This document shows positions 8,584 through 17,129 of a DNA stretch of 64,000 bases, in pieces; within the stretch, counting starts at the first letter, position 1, and each line of letters begins with the position of its first letter. The DNA lies in NCBI GenBank assembly GCA_016929335.1, contig JAFGIY010000037.1, forward strand, positions 83,574 to 147,573. The letters are read 5' to 3'. A program made the translations under genes and the position numbers. The notes beneath the pieces were generated by a model. It had not been told where the DNA came from, made no database searches, and saw only the letters and a program-made list of their open reading frames with translations. This DNA is from Acidobacteriota bacterium. GTDB lineage: Bacteria > Acidobacteriota > UBA6911.

Positions 8584-9686
8584 TCTATTTTCTTGGAAGA
8601 TATCTGCACCCCCAGTTTGAAATTTTTTCCTACCTCCGGCTGGTCGAATATCTTTCGGCCAGAGCTATCGGCGCCGCGTTGACTGCAATATTGCTGACAT
8701 TGTTCTTCACACCTCTTTTCATAAGATATCTCCACCGCCATGGATTCGTCGACCAGAGGCGCGACACGGGCGTCGTTTCGTCCGCCGATAAAGCGGGAAC
8801 TCCCGTGATGGGGGGAGCAATTTTTGCGGGATGCGTTCTGGTCTCGTGCCTTCTGTGGTGCAATCTCGCCAATCTCTACCTTCTTGTTGTACTGATCGGC
8901 ATGGCATGGTTCGGAACCATCGGGCTGTTTGACGATTTGACCAAGATGAGGGCAAAGTCGGGGGATAAAGGGCTATCCGAAAGCAAAAAACTTCTGTGGC
9001 AGGCGGCATTCGCAGCGTTTGTGGTTATTCTCCTCGTCAGTCCCGTATCACCTGTCCCGGCCGACCAGGCAGGCGCTTTTTACATTCCCTTCCTGAAAAC
9101 GCCGCTCTTTAACTCCGTCTGGTTTTACATGCCTATCGTGTTTTTTTTCATCCTCGTCGTCGGCAATTCGGTGAACATCACCGATGGACTGGATGGACTT
9201 GCCATTGTTCCTTCCGTATTTGTGCTTGGCGTGCTTGGGATTTTCGGCTGGATTCTGGGGAATGCAATCTGGGCAAGATATTTGAATTATCCTCCGCTGC
9301 CGGGTGCCGGCGAGCTTGCCGTCTTCTGCTCCGCCTTTGTCGGCGCGGGAATAGGCTTTCTTTATTTCAATTCCTATCCTGCGCAGGTTTTTATGGGGGA
9401 TACCGGCGCACTGGCCATCGGTGGATGCATGGCGGTGCTTTCCGTCATGCTGAAACAGGAAGCGCTTTTTTTAATACTCGGCGGGCTTTTCGTGGCGGAA
9501 GCCGTCACCTCACAGATCCAGGATAAGATAGGGATAAAATGGCTCGGCCGCCGAATATTCCTGCGCGCTCCTCTGCATCATCAGATGCAATATAAGGGCC
9601 TTGCGGAAACAAAAGTGGTCATCCGGCTGTGGATTGTGGCCGGCATCCTGGCGCTGACGGCGCTTGCTACGCTCAAGCTGCGCTGA
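8580..9686 (+). CDS. mraY: Phospho-MurNAc-pentapeptide transferase (MraY), divergent
   Basis: Polytopic enzyme transferring phospho-MurNAc-pentapeptide to undecaprenyl phosphate to make lipid I. Family motifs: KAGTPVMGG (about residue 70; usual form KxGTPTMGG), FDDLTK (about 117, the catalytic Asp pair), NITDGLDGLA (about 198), PAQVFMGDTGAL (about 271) and RAPLHHQMQYKG near 330. Canonical MraY has three histidines (HHH) in the last motif; here the third is Gln. About ten transmembrane segments, 368 residues, normal length. It overlaps murG by 4 bp and is followed after 13-64 bp by murJ, so all three act on the same lipid-linked intermediates. The His-to-Gln change leaves room for a modified substrate. 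Confidence 0.88.
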   Translation: MIYFLGRYLHPQFEIFSYLRLVEYLSARAIGAALTAILLTLFFTPLFIRYLHRHGFVDQRRDTGVVSSADKAGTPVMGGAIFAGCVLVSCLLWCNLANLYLLVVLIGMAWFGTIGLFDDLTKMRAKSGDKGLSESKKLLWQAAFAAFVVILLVSPVSPVPADQAGAFYIPFLKTPLFNSVWFYMPIVFFFILVVGNSVNITDGLDGLAIVPSVFVLGVLGIFGWILGNAIWARYLNYPPLPGAGELAVFCSAFVGAGIGFLYFNSYPAQVFMGDTGALAIGGCMAVLSVMLKQEALFLILGGLFVAEAVTSQIQDKIGIKWLGRRIFLRAPLHHQMQYKGLAETKVVIRLWIVAGILALTALATLKLR

Positions 9687-9750
9687 TTAGACAGATTTCA
9701 TGCGGAGACGCCCTTCAGCGCATCCATGTCCGGAAGGGAGATCGGCATCA

Positions 9751-11334
9751 GTGAAGCATACCAGTTCAGGCCGGAACGCAGTTCTTGTGGGATCCGGCAT
9801 TTTTCTGAGTCACGTCTTCGGACTGGTGCGGGAGCGCACTTTTGCGCACTTCTTCGGGAATACCGATGCAGCGGATGTTTTTAAAGCTGCGCTGAGAATT
9901 CCAAATATCCTTCAAAACCTGTTCGGCGAGGGTGCTCTTTCTTCGTCCTTCATTCCCGTCTATGCCAGCCTGTTGTCTTCCGGAGATAAGGAGGAAGCGA
10001 ACAGGATTGCGCGAGTCATTTTCTCGCTCCTCGCTCTGGTCATGTCCCTGCTGGTTCTGGCAGGCGTGCTGGCTACACCGCTTCTAATCTACGTGATTGC
10101 ACCGGGATTTGAAGGCATCAAACGGGACACCACAATACAGCTGGTGCGGATATTGTTTCCCGGCATCGGGATCCTGGTACTCTCGGCATGGTGCCTCGGC
10201 GTCCTGAACAGCCACCGGCACTTTTTTCTCCCTTACGCCGCTCCGATCCTTTGGAACCTGGCCATCATCACGGCGCTTGTCGCATTCGGCGGCAGAATTC
10301 AATCGTATGCGCTGGCTGAGATTGTTGCGTGGGGAGCTGTTGCCGGGAGCATTCTGCAATTTGGCGTACAGCTGCCTTCTGCAGTGCGGCTGGCAGGCCG
10401 CATCCGGTTCCAGCTCGATACGGTTTCCTCCAATGTCCGGACGGTTATCCGGAATTTTATACCGGGCGTTGCGGGACGCGGAGTAAACCAGTTGAGCAGT
10501 TACATTGATGTTTCACTGGCAAGCCTCCTGTCAACCGAGGGAGCCGTGGCCACGCTTTTATACACCCAAACCATTTACCTCCTTCCCGTCAGCCTCTTCG
10601 GGATGTCCATCTCGAACGCTGAGCTTCCGGAGATGGCGAGCCAGGTGGGATCCGAAGCAACCGTTGCCGCAGCGCTTTCCCGGCGGCTGAGCAACGCGAT
10701 GCGGCGCGTAACCTTTTTTATCATTCCTTCAGTAGCCGCATTTCTTGCTCTGGGCGACAGCGTCGTCGCTCTTTTGTACCAGACGGGCAAATTTACGCGC
10801 GGGAATGTGGAATACGTCTGGGCCGTCCTCGCCGGATACACGGTCGGGCTTCTCGCAGCCACGCTGGGACGTCTTTATACATCCGCCTTCTGGGCATTGC
10901 GCGATACACGCACGCCTTTCCACTTCGCAAGCATCCGAGTCGCGGTCGCTGCAGGATTGGGCTGGTTTCTCGCTTTTCCCGTCGCGAGATGGATTGGATT
11001 GCCGGCGCACCTGGGCTTGATCGGACTAACGCTTTCCGCCGGCATCGCCGCCTGGATTGAATTCACGCTCCTGCGTTTAAAGATGAATCGTAGAATCGGC
11101 TGGACGGGCTTAAAGCCGGCTTATGCTGCAAAACTTGCAGCCATCGCCGCCGCTGCGGCGGGCATGGCTTTCGCCACTAAATATTGGACTCACTCTCTGC
11201 CGCCTCTGCTATCGGGACCGATTGTGCTCTGCGTGTTCGGATTGGTCTATTTGGGATGCACAGCGGCATTAAAGATACCCGAAGCGACCCAACTGCTGTC
11301 AGCCATCAGCTCCAGGATTCGAAACAAATTGTGA
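9751..11334 (+). CDS. murJ: Lipid II flippase MurJ (MviN)
   Basis: MOP-superfamily flippase that moves lipid II across the cytoplasmic membrane. The N-terminus carries the family signature FGLVRERTFAHFFG..DAADVFKAALRIPNILQNLFGEGALSSSFIPVY, followed by about 14 hydrophobic helices. The track ORF starts at 9700, but a GTG at 9751 has GGGAGA about 8 bases upstream and begins just before the conserved region, so I prefer it. It completes a MurG-MraY-MurJ operon for making and flipping lipid II. Confidence 0.92.
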   Translation: MKHTSSGRNAVLVGSGIFLSHVFGLVRERTFAHFFGNTDAADVFKAALRIPNILQNLFGEGALSSSFIPVYASLLSSGDKEEANRIARVIFSLLALVMSLLVLAGVLATPLLIYVIAPGFEGIKRDTTIQLVRILFPGIGILVLSAWCLGVLNSHRHFFLPYAAPILWNLAIITALVAFGGRIQSYALAEIVAWGAVAGSILQFGVQLPSAVRLAGRIRFQLDTVSSNVRTVIRNFIPGVAGRGVNQLSSYIDVSLASLLSTEGAVATLLYTQTIYLLPVSLFGMSISNAELPEMASQVGSEATVAAALSRRLSNAMRRVTFFIIPSVAAFLALGDSVVALLYQTGKFTRGNVEYVWAVLAGYTVGLLAATLGRLYTSAFWALRDTRTPFHFASIRVAVAAGLGWFLAFPVARWIGLPAHLGLIGLTLSAGIAAWIEFTLLRLKMNRRIGWTGLKPAYAAKLAAIAAAAAGMAFATKYWTHSLPPLLSGPIVLCVFGLVYLGCTAALKIPEATQLLSAISSRIRNKL

Positions 11335-11374
11335 GAAGATTTCTGAGAGTCCGGCAAAATTCGAGGCCGATTTT

Positions 11375-11935
11375 CTATTCCAGAGCCTTCAGCATCGGCT
11401 GCAGCGCTTTGAATTCCTCCGTCCCGGCGCGGCGGAGCCACTCGAAAACTACAGCCTCCGCCGTCGTGATTGTAAGCCCGTTCCTCTCCAGACGGCGCAA
11501 TGCCATCTGAGAATCCAATGGTCTCCGGGAAGAGGTGGCATCTGCAACCACAAAAACGTTCTCTCCACGCGCCGCCAGATCCAGCGCCGTTTGCGCCACG
11601 CAGATATGCGTCTCTATTCCGGTCAGGACGATTTGATCCCGCATCAGAGAGAAAATCCGATCGGTAAAGCCGGGCATAGCGACGCAGGAGAAACTCATCT
11701 TTTCCAGAGGCTGCACCTCCGGCAGCTCCTTCCGGATTTCTTCAATAGTTGATCCCAGTCCCCTGGGGTACTGTTCCGTCAATACCATCGGGACTTGCAG
11801 CAATTTCGCGGCAGAGAGCAGAAGGTTGATCCGCTTCAGAACGCGTTGATATTCGTATACGTTAGGGAACAACCGTTCCTGAAAGTCGATAAGCACCAGT
11901 GTGCTCCGGCTCCTGTCCAGCAGTTCCGATTTCAT
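11375..11935 (-). CDS. Isochorismatase-family cysteine hydrolase
   Basis: Small alpha/beta hydrolase of about 186 residues with the family triad: Asp in LVLIDFQERLF, Lys in PLEKMSFSC and nucleophile Cys in GIETHICVAQTALD. Relatives include nicotinamidase and YcaC-like hydrolases; the substrate cannot be assigned. The start is moved to the ATG at 11935 (MKSELLDRS), preceded by GGAGGGATC; the track start 33 bases upstream lacks this. It is convergent with murJ. Confidence 0.85.
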   Translation of the reverse strand: MKSELLDRSRSTLVLIDFQERLFPNVYEYQRVLKRINLLLSAAKLLQVPMVLTEQYPRGLGSTIEEIRKELPEVQPLEKMSFSCVAMPGFTDRIFSLMRDQIVLTGIETHICVAQTALDLAARGENVFVVADATSSRRPLDSQMALRRLERNGLTITTAEAVVFEWLRRAGTEEFKALQPMLKALE

Positions 11936-12051
11936 AGGATGATCCCTCCGCGTCAGACAGTAGCACATGAAGCGATTTCAGCGCCAAAAAGATTTCCCAA
12001 ACCTTCATAAATGAATTACTTTATTAGAGCGTACTGTGTGTGATCGGCGGA

Positions 12052-12067
12052 TCCTGCGCGCGCAGGA
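12052..12067. promoter_or_regulatory. 16-bp perfect palindrome upstream of gpmA
   Basis: TCCTGCGCGCGCAGGA is perfectly self-complementary and lies 74 bp before the gpmA ATG, in the spacer shared with the divergent hydrolase gene. It could be an operator for a dimeric regulator or a small hairpin. No second copy was noticed. Confidence 0.3.
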
Positions 12068-12140
12068 AGACAAAAGGCGGCAACATTTATTATTCTGAAT
12101 TCTTTTTTCTATCTTCTGACTTCATCCAAGGAGAAATTCC

Positions 12141-12887
12141 GTGAAAAAAGTGGTTCTTCTGAGACATGGAGAAAGCGTTTGGAACAAGGAAAATCTATTC
12201 ACCGGTTGGACCGATGTGGGACTCAGTGAAAAGGGCGTCCAGGAAGCAATCGAGGGCGGCAGAGTCCTGCGCGCTGAAGGATATATTTTCGATGTCGCTT
12301 TTACATCCGTGCTGAAGCGCGCAATCAAGACCCTATGGATCGCCCTGGAAGAAATGGACCTTATGTGGATCCCGGTTTACAACAGCTGGCGTTTGAATGA
12401 GAGACACTACGGCGCGCTTCAAGGACTCAACAAAGTGGCGATGGTGGACAAGTTCGGTGCGGCGCAGGTTCAGCTCTGGAGACGCAGCTATGATGTCCGG
12501 CCGCCGGAACTCGAGCCCGGTGATGAACGATCGCCCGCCAAAGATCCCCGTTATGCGGATCTCGATCCGAAGGACATTCCGCTTGCCGAATGTCTCAAGG
12601 ACACCGTGGCGCGTGTTCTTCCCTACTGGCACGAAGTCATCGTACCGGCAATCCAATCGGGGAAGCGGATCCTTGTCTCAGCTCACGGCAACAGCATGCG
12701 GGCTCTGGTGAAATATCTGGACAACGTTCCCGAAAATGAAATTGTGGGACTGAACATACCGACCGGAATTCCCCTGGTCTATGAATTCAACGACGATCTG
12801 ACGCCGATACGCCACTACTATCTCGGCGATCCCGAAGCCATCAGTAAGGCGGTGCAGGCAGTGGCGAATCAAACCAAGAAGAATTGA
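12141..12887 (+). CDS. gpmA: 2,3-bisphosphoglycerate-dependent phosphoglycerate mutase
   Basis: Glycolytic/gluconeogenic enzyme interconverting 3- and 2-phosphoglycerate. The phosphohistidine motif is [10 protein letters not shown] (His 9 region), followed by [15 protein letters not shown], the family [12 protein letters not shown] block and the second catalytic histidine in [15 protein letters not shown]. The 248-residue length is standard for the cofactor-dependent class. AAGGAG lies 8 bases before the ATG. The stop TGA is the first part of a tandem repeat arm (12883 onward). Confidence 0.97.
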   Translation: MKKVVLLRHGESVWNKENLFTGWTDVGLSEKGVQEAIEGGRVLRAEGYIFDVAFTSVLKRAIKTLWIALEEMDLMWIPVYNSWRLNERHYGALQGLNKVAMVDKFGAAQVQLWRRSYDVRPPELEPGDERSPAKDPRYADLDPKDIPLAECLKDTVARVLPYWHEVIVPAIQSGKRILVSAHGNSMRALVKYLDNVPENEIVGLNIPTGIPLVYEFNDDLTPIRHYYLGDPEAISKAVQAVANQTKKN

Positions 12888-12960
12888 CGATTTACGATTG
12901 ACGATTTACGATTGAAAACCAAAGTCGATGTTACCATTTGTAAATCGTCAATCGTCAATC
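12883..12960. repeat. Inverted pair of heptamer arrays (unit GATTGAC) at the gpmA stop codon
   Basis: Left arm ATTGACGATTTACGATTGAC.. (12883-12916) and right arm GTAAATCGTCAATCGTCAATC (12940-12960) are reverse complements, separated by about 24 bp. The left arm contains the gpmA stop; the right arm contains, on the other strand, the stop of the thioesterase remnant. The array could fold as a terminator-like hairpin between convergent genes. The unit matches that at 1896. Confidence 0.85.
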
Positions 12961-13241
12961 AGCCCTGGGTGGCAGCAAAAAAAACTTCCGATAATCTTTG
13001 GGAGGCGTGCGGGGCGGAAATTCATATTTGTTACGACGTGTTTGGTTTCGCCTGTTGCCGGCAGTTGGCCGGTGCTCTCTTTGCGGATTTCGTAGCGGTA
13101 ATGAATTACCTTGTCGGAAGCTTTTGCCAGACCCGTTCTGATCACGATGTCGTCCTCATCCCGAATCAGCAGACATATTAAACCGCGGAGATTCAAAGTC
13201 TCAAAGAATGATTTATACTGAAGCTTCAATTTGCGCGGCAA
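12948..13241 (-). pseudogene. 5'-truncated 4-hydroxybenzoyl-CoA thioesterase-like remnant
   Basis: The downstream part reads as the C-terminal half of a hotdog-fold (YbgC/4HBT) acyl-CoA thioesterase: DEDDIVIRTGL, HYRYEIRKESTGQLPATGETKHV, and the terminal FRPARLPKII. The first 50 or so residues with the catalytic Asp and the long helix are missing; the preceding sequence (MPRKLKLQYKSFFETL) does not match the family, and the next gene starts divergently at 13260. The last residues (GLIDD) and stop are encoded by repeat DNA. I read it as a decayed or truncated gene; a frameshift upstream is possible. Confidence 0.6.
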
Positions 13242-13259
13242 AAGGGGAACGGCATCGAT

Positions 13260-14453
13260 ATGTTTTCAGGGATTACGGAGAGGCTGCACGGAGAATCCAA
13301 TGACCTGTACAGGCTCCGCGATGAGTTGAAGAAGCAGGGATTGCCAATCCAGGATTTCATTTCTGGAAATATCAATGATCAGGGATACCTTTTTCCCCAG
13401 GACCTTCTTGAGGAGATACTTGTACGCGGATTGCGGCAATGCCGGGTTTATCATCCGGACTCGTTCGGTCAGAAGTTCGCCCGCGAGGCTGTGTCCGAAT
13501 ATTACCGGGAGAACGGCCTGACTATTAACACCGACCGCATTCTGATCACTCCGGGTTCGAGTCTGTCCTATTGGTATTGTTTTAAGCTTCTGGCGGATGA
13601 AGGCGATGAGATCCTGTGTCCATGTCCCTCCTACCCGTTATTCGATTACATCGCATTGCTGAGCGGTGTGAAGCTCATCCCCTACCGGCTCGATGAAGCT
13701 CGGAACTGGTCCGTCGATGCGGATCAACTGGAAGCGTGCGTTTCCACCAGGACCCGGGCGCTGGTCGTGATTTCGCCGCATAATCCCACAGGACATGTCG
13801 CATCTGCAGAAGAGATCGCGGCAATTGCGGACATTTCACGCCGTCATGATCTGGCGATTATCAGTGATGAAGTATTCAGTGAGTTTCTGATCGGCAGAGA
13901 ATCCCTGCCACGCCCCGCGGGAAGTGATGCTCCGCTTGTCTTCACGCTGAATGGTTTTTCAAAGATGCTTGCTCTTCCGGGAATCAAGTTCGGATGGATG
14001 GCCGTGTCGGGGGAATCCGATCGGGTTCGAAAAGCCCTTCGCTCTCTGGAGTTCATTTCCGACACCTTTCTTCCGGTAAATGAAATCATCCAGGCATCTG
14101 CCCCGGAAATTTTCAAATATGGCCGGAGTGTGAGTATTGACTTCGCAAAACGCATCCGCGACTGCTGGAAAGTTGCGGAGCGCATTCTCGCATCAAACCG
14201 GCAGGTTCAATTTGTACGTCCGGATGGGGGATTCTATGTCACGCTGCGGCTGAAGAACCTGGATGAAGAATGGGCGGCGGAAACAATCCTGCGGGAAAAT
14301 CATGTTTTGTTACACCCCGGTTACTTTTATGATATGGCTCCGAACCATCTGATCCTGAGCTTTGTACAGCAGATCGAAACAATCCGGGAATTTTTGCCGA
14401 AATTGTTGGAAACACTCGAAAGGCAGATGAGGCAATCGAGCGCGCCTGAATAA
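13260..14453 (+). CDS. PLP-dependent aminotransferase, class I/II
   Basis: Fold-type I aminotransferase of 397 residues. Visible landmarks: ILITPGSSLSYW (cofactor phosphate region), PCPSYPLFDYI, the Asn and Pro of ISPHNPTGH, the Asp of IISDEVFSEF, and the Schiff-base lysine in LNGFSKMLALPGIKFGWMA. The substrate is not clear; it is closest in style to AspC/alanine-type transaminases. It is followed 31 bp later by a FAH-family gene, likely co-transcribed. AAGGGG lies upstream of the ATG. Confidence 0.88.
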   Translation: MFSGITERLHGESNDLYRLRDELKKQGLPIQDFISGNINDQGYLFPQDLLEEILVRGLRQCRVYHPDSFGQKFAREAVSEYYRENGLTINTDRILITPGSSLSYWYCFKLLADEGDEILCPCPSYPLFDYIALLSGVKLIPYRLDEARNWSVDADQLEACVSTRTRALVVISPHNPTGHVASAEEIAAIADISRRHDLAIISDEVFSEFLIGRESLPRPAGSDAPLVFTLNGFSKMLALPGIKFGWMAVSGESDRVRKALRSLEFISDTFLPVNEIIQASAPEIFKYGRSVSIDFAKRIRDCWKVAERILASNRQVQFVRPDGGFYVTLRLKNLDEEWAAETILRENHVLLHPGYFYDMAPNHLILSFVQQIETIREFLPKLLETLERQMRQSSAPE

Positions 14454-14484
14454 AACCGGTGCCGGCCTTTGTGGAGGAGGATGT

Positions 14485-15231
14485 ATGAAATATGTGCGTT
14501 ATTGTTGCCAGGGCAAAATTTCCTATGGAATTCTGGATGGAAATACTGTCCGGGAAATTGAGGGAGGATTGTTCGGGCAGAGGAATACCACCGATTTCAC
14601 GACCGATCTCGATGCGGTAGAACTGCTGTGGCCCTGTGAGCCTACAAAAATCCTGGCGGTGGGACTGAATTACAAAAGCCATCTTGGGAATCAGCCGGCG
14701 CCTTCCAATCCTGAAATTTTCTATAAGCCTCCATCGGCGCTGCTTCAGCCTGGAGGTGCGATAAGACTTCCTCAGAATGGCCGCGACGTACATTACGAAG
14801 GCGAACTGGTCGCCGTAATCGGAAAAACAATTCGAAATGCGTCCGCAGCCGAAGCGGAGGAGGCCGTATTCGGATTCACGTGCGGCATCGACGTCAGCGA
14901 ACGTTACTGGCAGAAAAACGACCTGCAATGGTGGCGCGCCAAAGGCTGCGATACTTTTGCACCCCTGGGCCCGGTCATCTGCGCAAGCTACGACTGGAAC
15001 CGCGGCCGGATTGAAACCAGAGTAAACGGTGCTGTTGTGCAATCGGGCTGCTTCAGCGAATTGCTCTTTGATCCCATCAAAATAGTCAGCTACGCAAGCC
15101 GGCATCTGACATTGATGCCGGGGGATGTCATTTACACCGGCACCCCCGGACACACCGCCGCCTTGAAGCCGAAAGACCTTGTCGAGGTCGAAATTGAAGG
15201 GATCGGCATCCTGCGCAATACTGTTGCCTAA
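14485..15231 (+). CDS. Fumarylacetoacetate hydrolase family protein
   Basis: FAH-superfamily enzyme of 248 residues. The N-terminal lobe has the YGILDGNTVREI pattern. The catalytic lobe carries LAVGLNYKSHLGN, EIFYKPPSALLQPGG, the metal ligands in HYEGELVAVIGK (Glu pair) and the conserved FGFTCGIDVSERYWQ. GDVIYTGTPGHT near the end is typical. Members cleave or decarboxylate 2-keto acids such as acylpyruvates in aromatic or sugar-acid breakdown. GGAGGAGG precedes the ATG. Its stop directly abuts the stop of convergent uppS (TAATTA). Confidence 0.9.
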   Translation: MKYVRYCCQGKISYGILDGNTVREIEGGLFGQRNTTDFTTDLDAVELLWPCEPTKILAVGLNYKSHLGNQPAPSNPEIFYKPPSALLQPGGAIRLPQNGRDVHYEGELVAVIGKTIRNASAAEAEEAVFGFTCGIDVSERYWQKNDLQWWRAKGCDTFAPLGPVICASYDWNRGRIETRVNGAVVQSGCFSELLFDPIKIVSYASRHLTLMPGDVIYTGTPGHTAALKPKDLVEVEIEGIGILRNTVA

Positions 15232-15945
15232 TTATCCGGCTGCGCAGGCCAGGGCTCCATATTTACGGGTGCGGGAGCGATAATCGGCAATGGCCTCTTC
15301 CAGATCGACAGCTTCGAAATCCGGCCACAATTTGGAGCTGAAATAGAACTCCGAATAGGCGGCTTGCCAGAGGAGGAAGTTGGAAAGGCGCTGTTCGCCC
15401 GCGGTCCGAATGATCAAATCAGGATCCGGGACACCGTCGGACGCAAGCCTCCGCATGAATCCTTCTTCGGTGATCTGCTCGAGATCCAGCTTCCCCTGTG
15501 CGACCTCGTTCGCCAATGCCCGCGCCGCTTCAACGATTTCATAGCGGGCGCCATAATCCAGGGCAATACGCAGGTGAAGCCGTTTGCAGCTTCCGGTCTC
15601 TTCCTCCACAGAGGAAAGAGCTTCGCCGACAAACAACGGGAGACGGTCGCGTCTGCCAAATGCAGAGACGCGGATATCGTTATCGATGAGAGACTGTCGT
15701 TCCGCAACCAGGTAGCGCTGGAAAAGGCTGAAGAGTATTCGGATTTCCTCCGCCGGCCTTTTCCAGTTTTCACTCGAAAAAGCAAATAAGGTCAGGATGG
15801 GAATCTCCTGACGGCAGGCAGCTTCTGAGACGCGCCGCACAGCCTGGATCCCCATTTCGTGTCCTTTCCATCGCGGCATGCTGCGCTGCTGTGCCCAACG
15901 GCCGTTGCCATCCATTATGATTGCCACATGATTGATCGTATTCAT
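15232..15945 (-). CDS. uppS: Undecaprenyl diphosphate synthase (cis-isoprenyl transferase)
   Basis: Makes the C55 lipid carrier used by MraY, MurG and MurJ encoded upstream. Signature HVAIIMDGNGRWAQ with the catalytic Asp, FAFSSENWKRP, RDRLP, and the C-terminal DLIIRTAGEQRLSNFLLWQAAYSEFYF. About 237 residues from the chosen start. The ATG at 15945 (MNTINHV) is favoured because the family begins close to it; the track start adds 11 residues. It lies in an isolated minus-strand position, with the regulator gene upstream ending 78 bp away. Confidence 0.96.
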   Translation of the reverse strand: MNTINHVAIIMDGNGRWAQQRSMPRWKGHEMGIQAVRRVSEAACRQEIPILTLFAFSSENWKRPAEEIRILFSLFQRYLVAERQSLIDNDIRVSAFGRRDRLPLFVGEALSSVEEETGSCKRLHLRIALDYGARYEIVEAARALANEVAQGKLDLEQITEEGFMRRLASDGVPDPDLIIRTAGEQRLSNFLLWQAAYSEFYFSSKLWPDFEAVDLEEAIADYRSRTRKYGALACAAG

Positions 15946-16023
15946 CTTCGACTCACCTGTTGATAAGTTCTTTGCCAAATAAAGCGTTTGGGTCCGATTA
16001 TCCCTCCGGCAAAGGGCAGCGGT

Positions 16024-16407
16024 TCAGCTGTGGGAAGGAAGAGGATTGATTTGAGTCCGCAGTGTCGAGCTCTTTGCGTTTCGCACTTGAGCACGATCCG
16101 GCAGCAGGCTGGAAAGCTTGTCGAGATATTCTTCCAGCGCAAGCCGTCCGGCAGAGCTGAGGCGATAGGTGCTTTTGGGTTTCCTGTCCTCAAATTTCTT
16201 ATCGCAGACCACATAGCCGGCCATTTCCAGCCGTCGGGCCTGGACACTCAGGTTGCCGTCGGTTGTTTGCAGGAGATCGCGCAGTTCCGTGAAAGAAAGG
16301 GATTCCTGAACGACCAGCGCAGAAACGATGCCCAGGCGCAAACGCTCGTGGATGAGAGGATCCAGTTCATTCGGGGAAGGACGGATTGTCTTCTGTTTCT
16401 TAGCCAT
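16024..16407 (-). CDS. Winged-helix transcriptional regulator
   Basis: About 127 residues: a helix-turn-helix region LSFTELRDLLQTTDGNLSVQARRLE followed by the wing EDRKPKSTYRLSSAGRLALEEYL. This matches the winged-helix group related to MarR/PadR (HTH_34 type). The ATG at 16407 is preceded by AGGAGG at ideal spacing, so the upstream track start is rejected. It overlaps the end of the upstream membrane-protein gene by 8 bp, implying translational coupling. Such regulator/membrane pairs commonly have the regulator controlling the pair; that is inference here. Confidence 0.85.
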   Translation of the reverse strand: MAKKQKTIRPSPNELDPLIHERLRLGIVSALVVQESLSFTELRDLLQTTDGNLSVQARRLEMAGYVVCDKKFEDRKPKSTYRLSSAGRLALEEYLDKLSSLLPDRAQVRNAKSSTLRTQINPLPSHS

Positions 16408-17014
16408 TATGCCTCCTGGCAATGTAGGATCCATAGACGAGATGCAGCCAACCAAATCCAAGCGCCAGCCAGATCAGGCCGGCTTTGGGAGTCGATAAAG
16501 CGGCGCCTGCGGCTGCAAGCAGGAAACTCAATCCCATATAGCGGACCGGCGCAACGGATACCTGCCCTCCGTTCGCTATTGCGGCGCCATAGCATCCGAG
16601 CCATATAACGGGAAGCCAATCCAAACGCTGGGATCGGATCGCAAGGTCGGTGAACAGCCCCCCGATAAACAGAGCCGGACAAAGGCTCCAGAGCAGCTTT
16701 CGCAAAAGCGGAGCCTGTATAGGGGAGCATGTCTGGCGGCTCTTGCGATAGATGCCGATGGAAATGACAGCAATCGAGATCGCCAGAATAATGCCCCAGA
16801 CGGCAAGAGCCCATTGCGGATGTGGCCCGGAATCCCAGGGAGCCCCGGTGACAAAGCCATTAATGAATGATCCGGCGACTGAAAGGAATCCTGCTGCGAT
16901 CAGCCCCCGGCCGGGTACGGCCGTGATCTGTCCCGCCGCCTCCAGGGTCTTGCGAATATAAAGCAGATTCTCCCGAACGCTTTGTGCGCTAGACGGATCG
17001 ATCATAGGATGCAT
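16400..17014 (-). CDS. Six-helix membrane protein paired with winged-helix regulator
   Basis: 204 residues with a soluble N-terminal helix (residues 1-35, SVRENLLYIRKTLEAAGQIT) and about six hydrophobic segments, the last FGWLHLVYGSYIA. I do not recognise a named family beyond this frequent arrangement next to a small winged-helix regulator. The stop overlaps the regulator start. No catalytic motif is visible. It may sense membrane or envelope state and act through the regulator. Confidence 0.75.
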   Translation of the reverse strand: MHPMIDPSSAQSVRENLLYIRKTLEAAGQITAVPGRGLIAAGFLSVAGSFINGFVTGAPWDSGPHPQWALAVWGIILAISIAVISIGIYRKSRQTCSPIQAPLLRKLLWSLCPALFIGGLFTDLAIRSQRLDWLPVIWLGCYGAAIANGGQVSVAPVRYMGLSFLLAAAGAALSTPKAGLIWLALGFGWLHLVYGSYIARRHNG

Positions 17015-17129
17015 CCTCCAGGGAAGGCATCATCACACAATATCTCACCATGTGTCAAGTTCTTTATATTATAAAGCCACCCTTGAATGTCCGCAGAAAG
17101 AATGCTCGTGAAATGCGTGGCCGGCTTTC

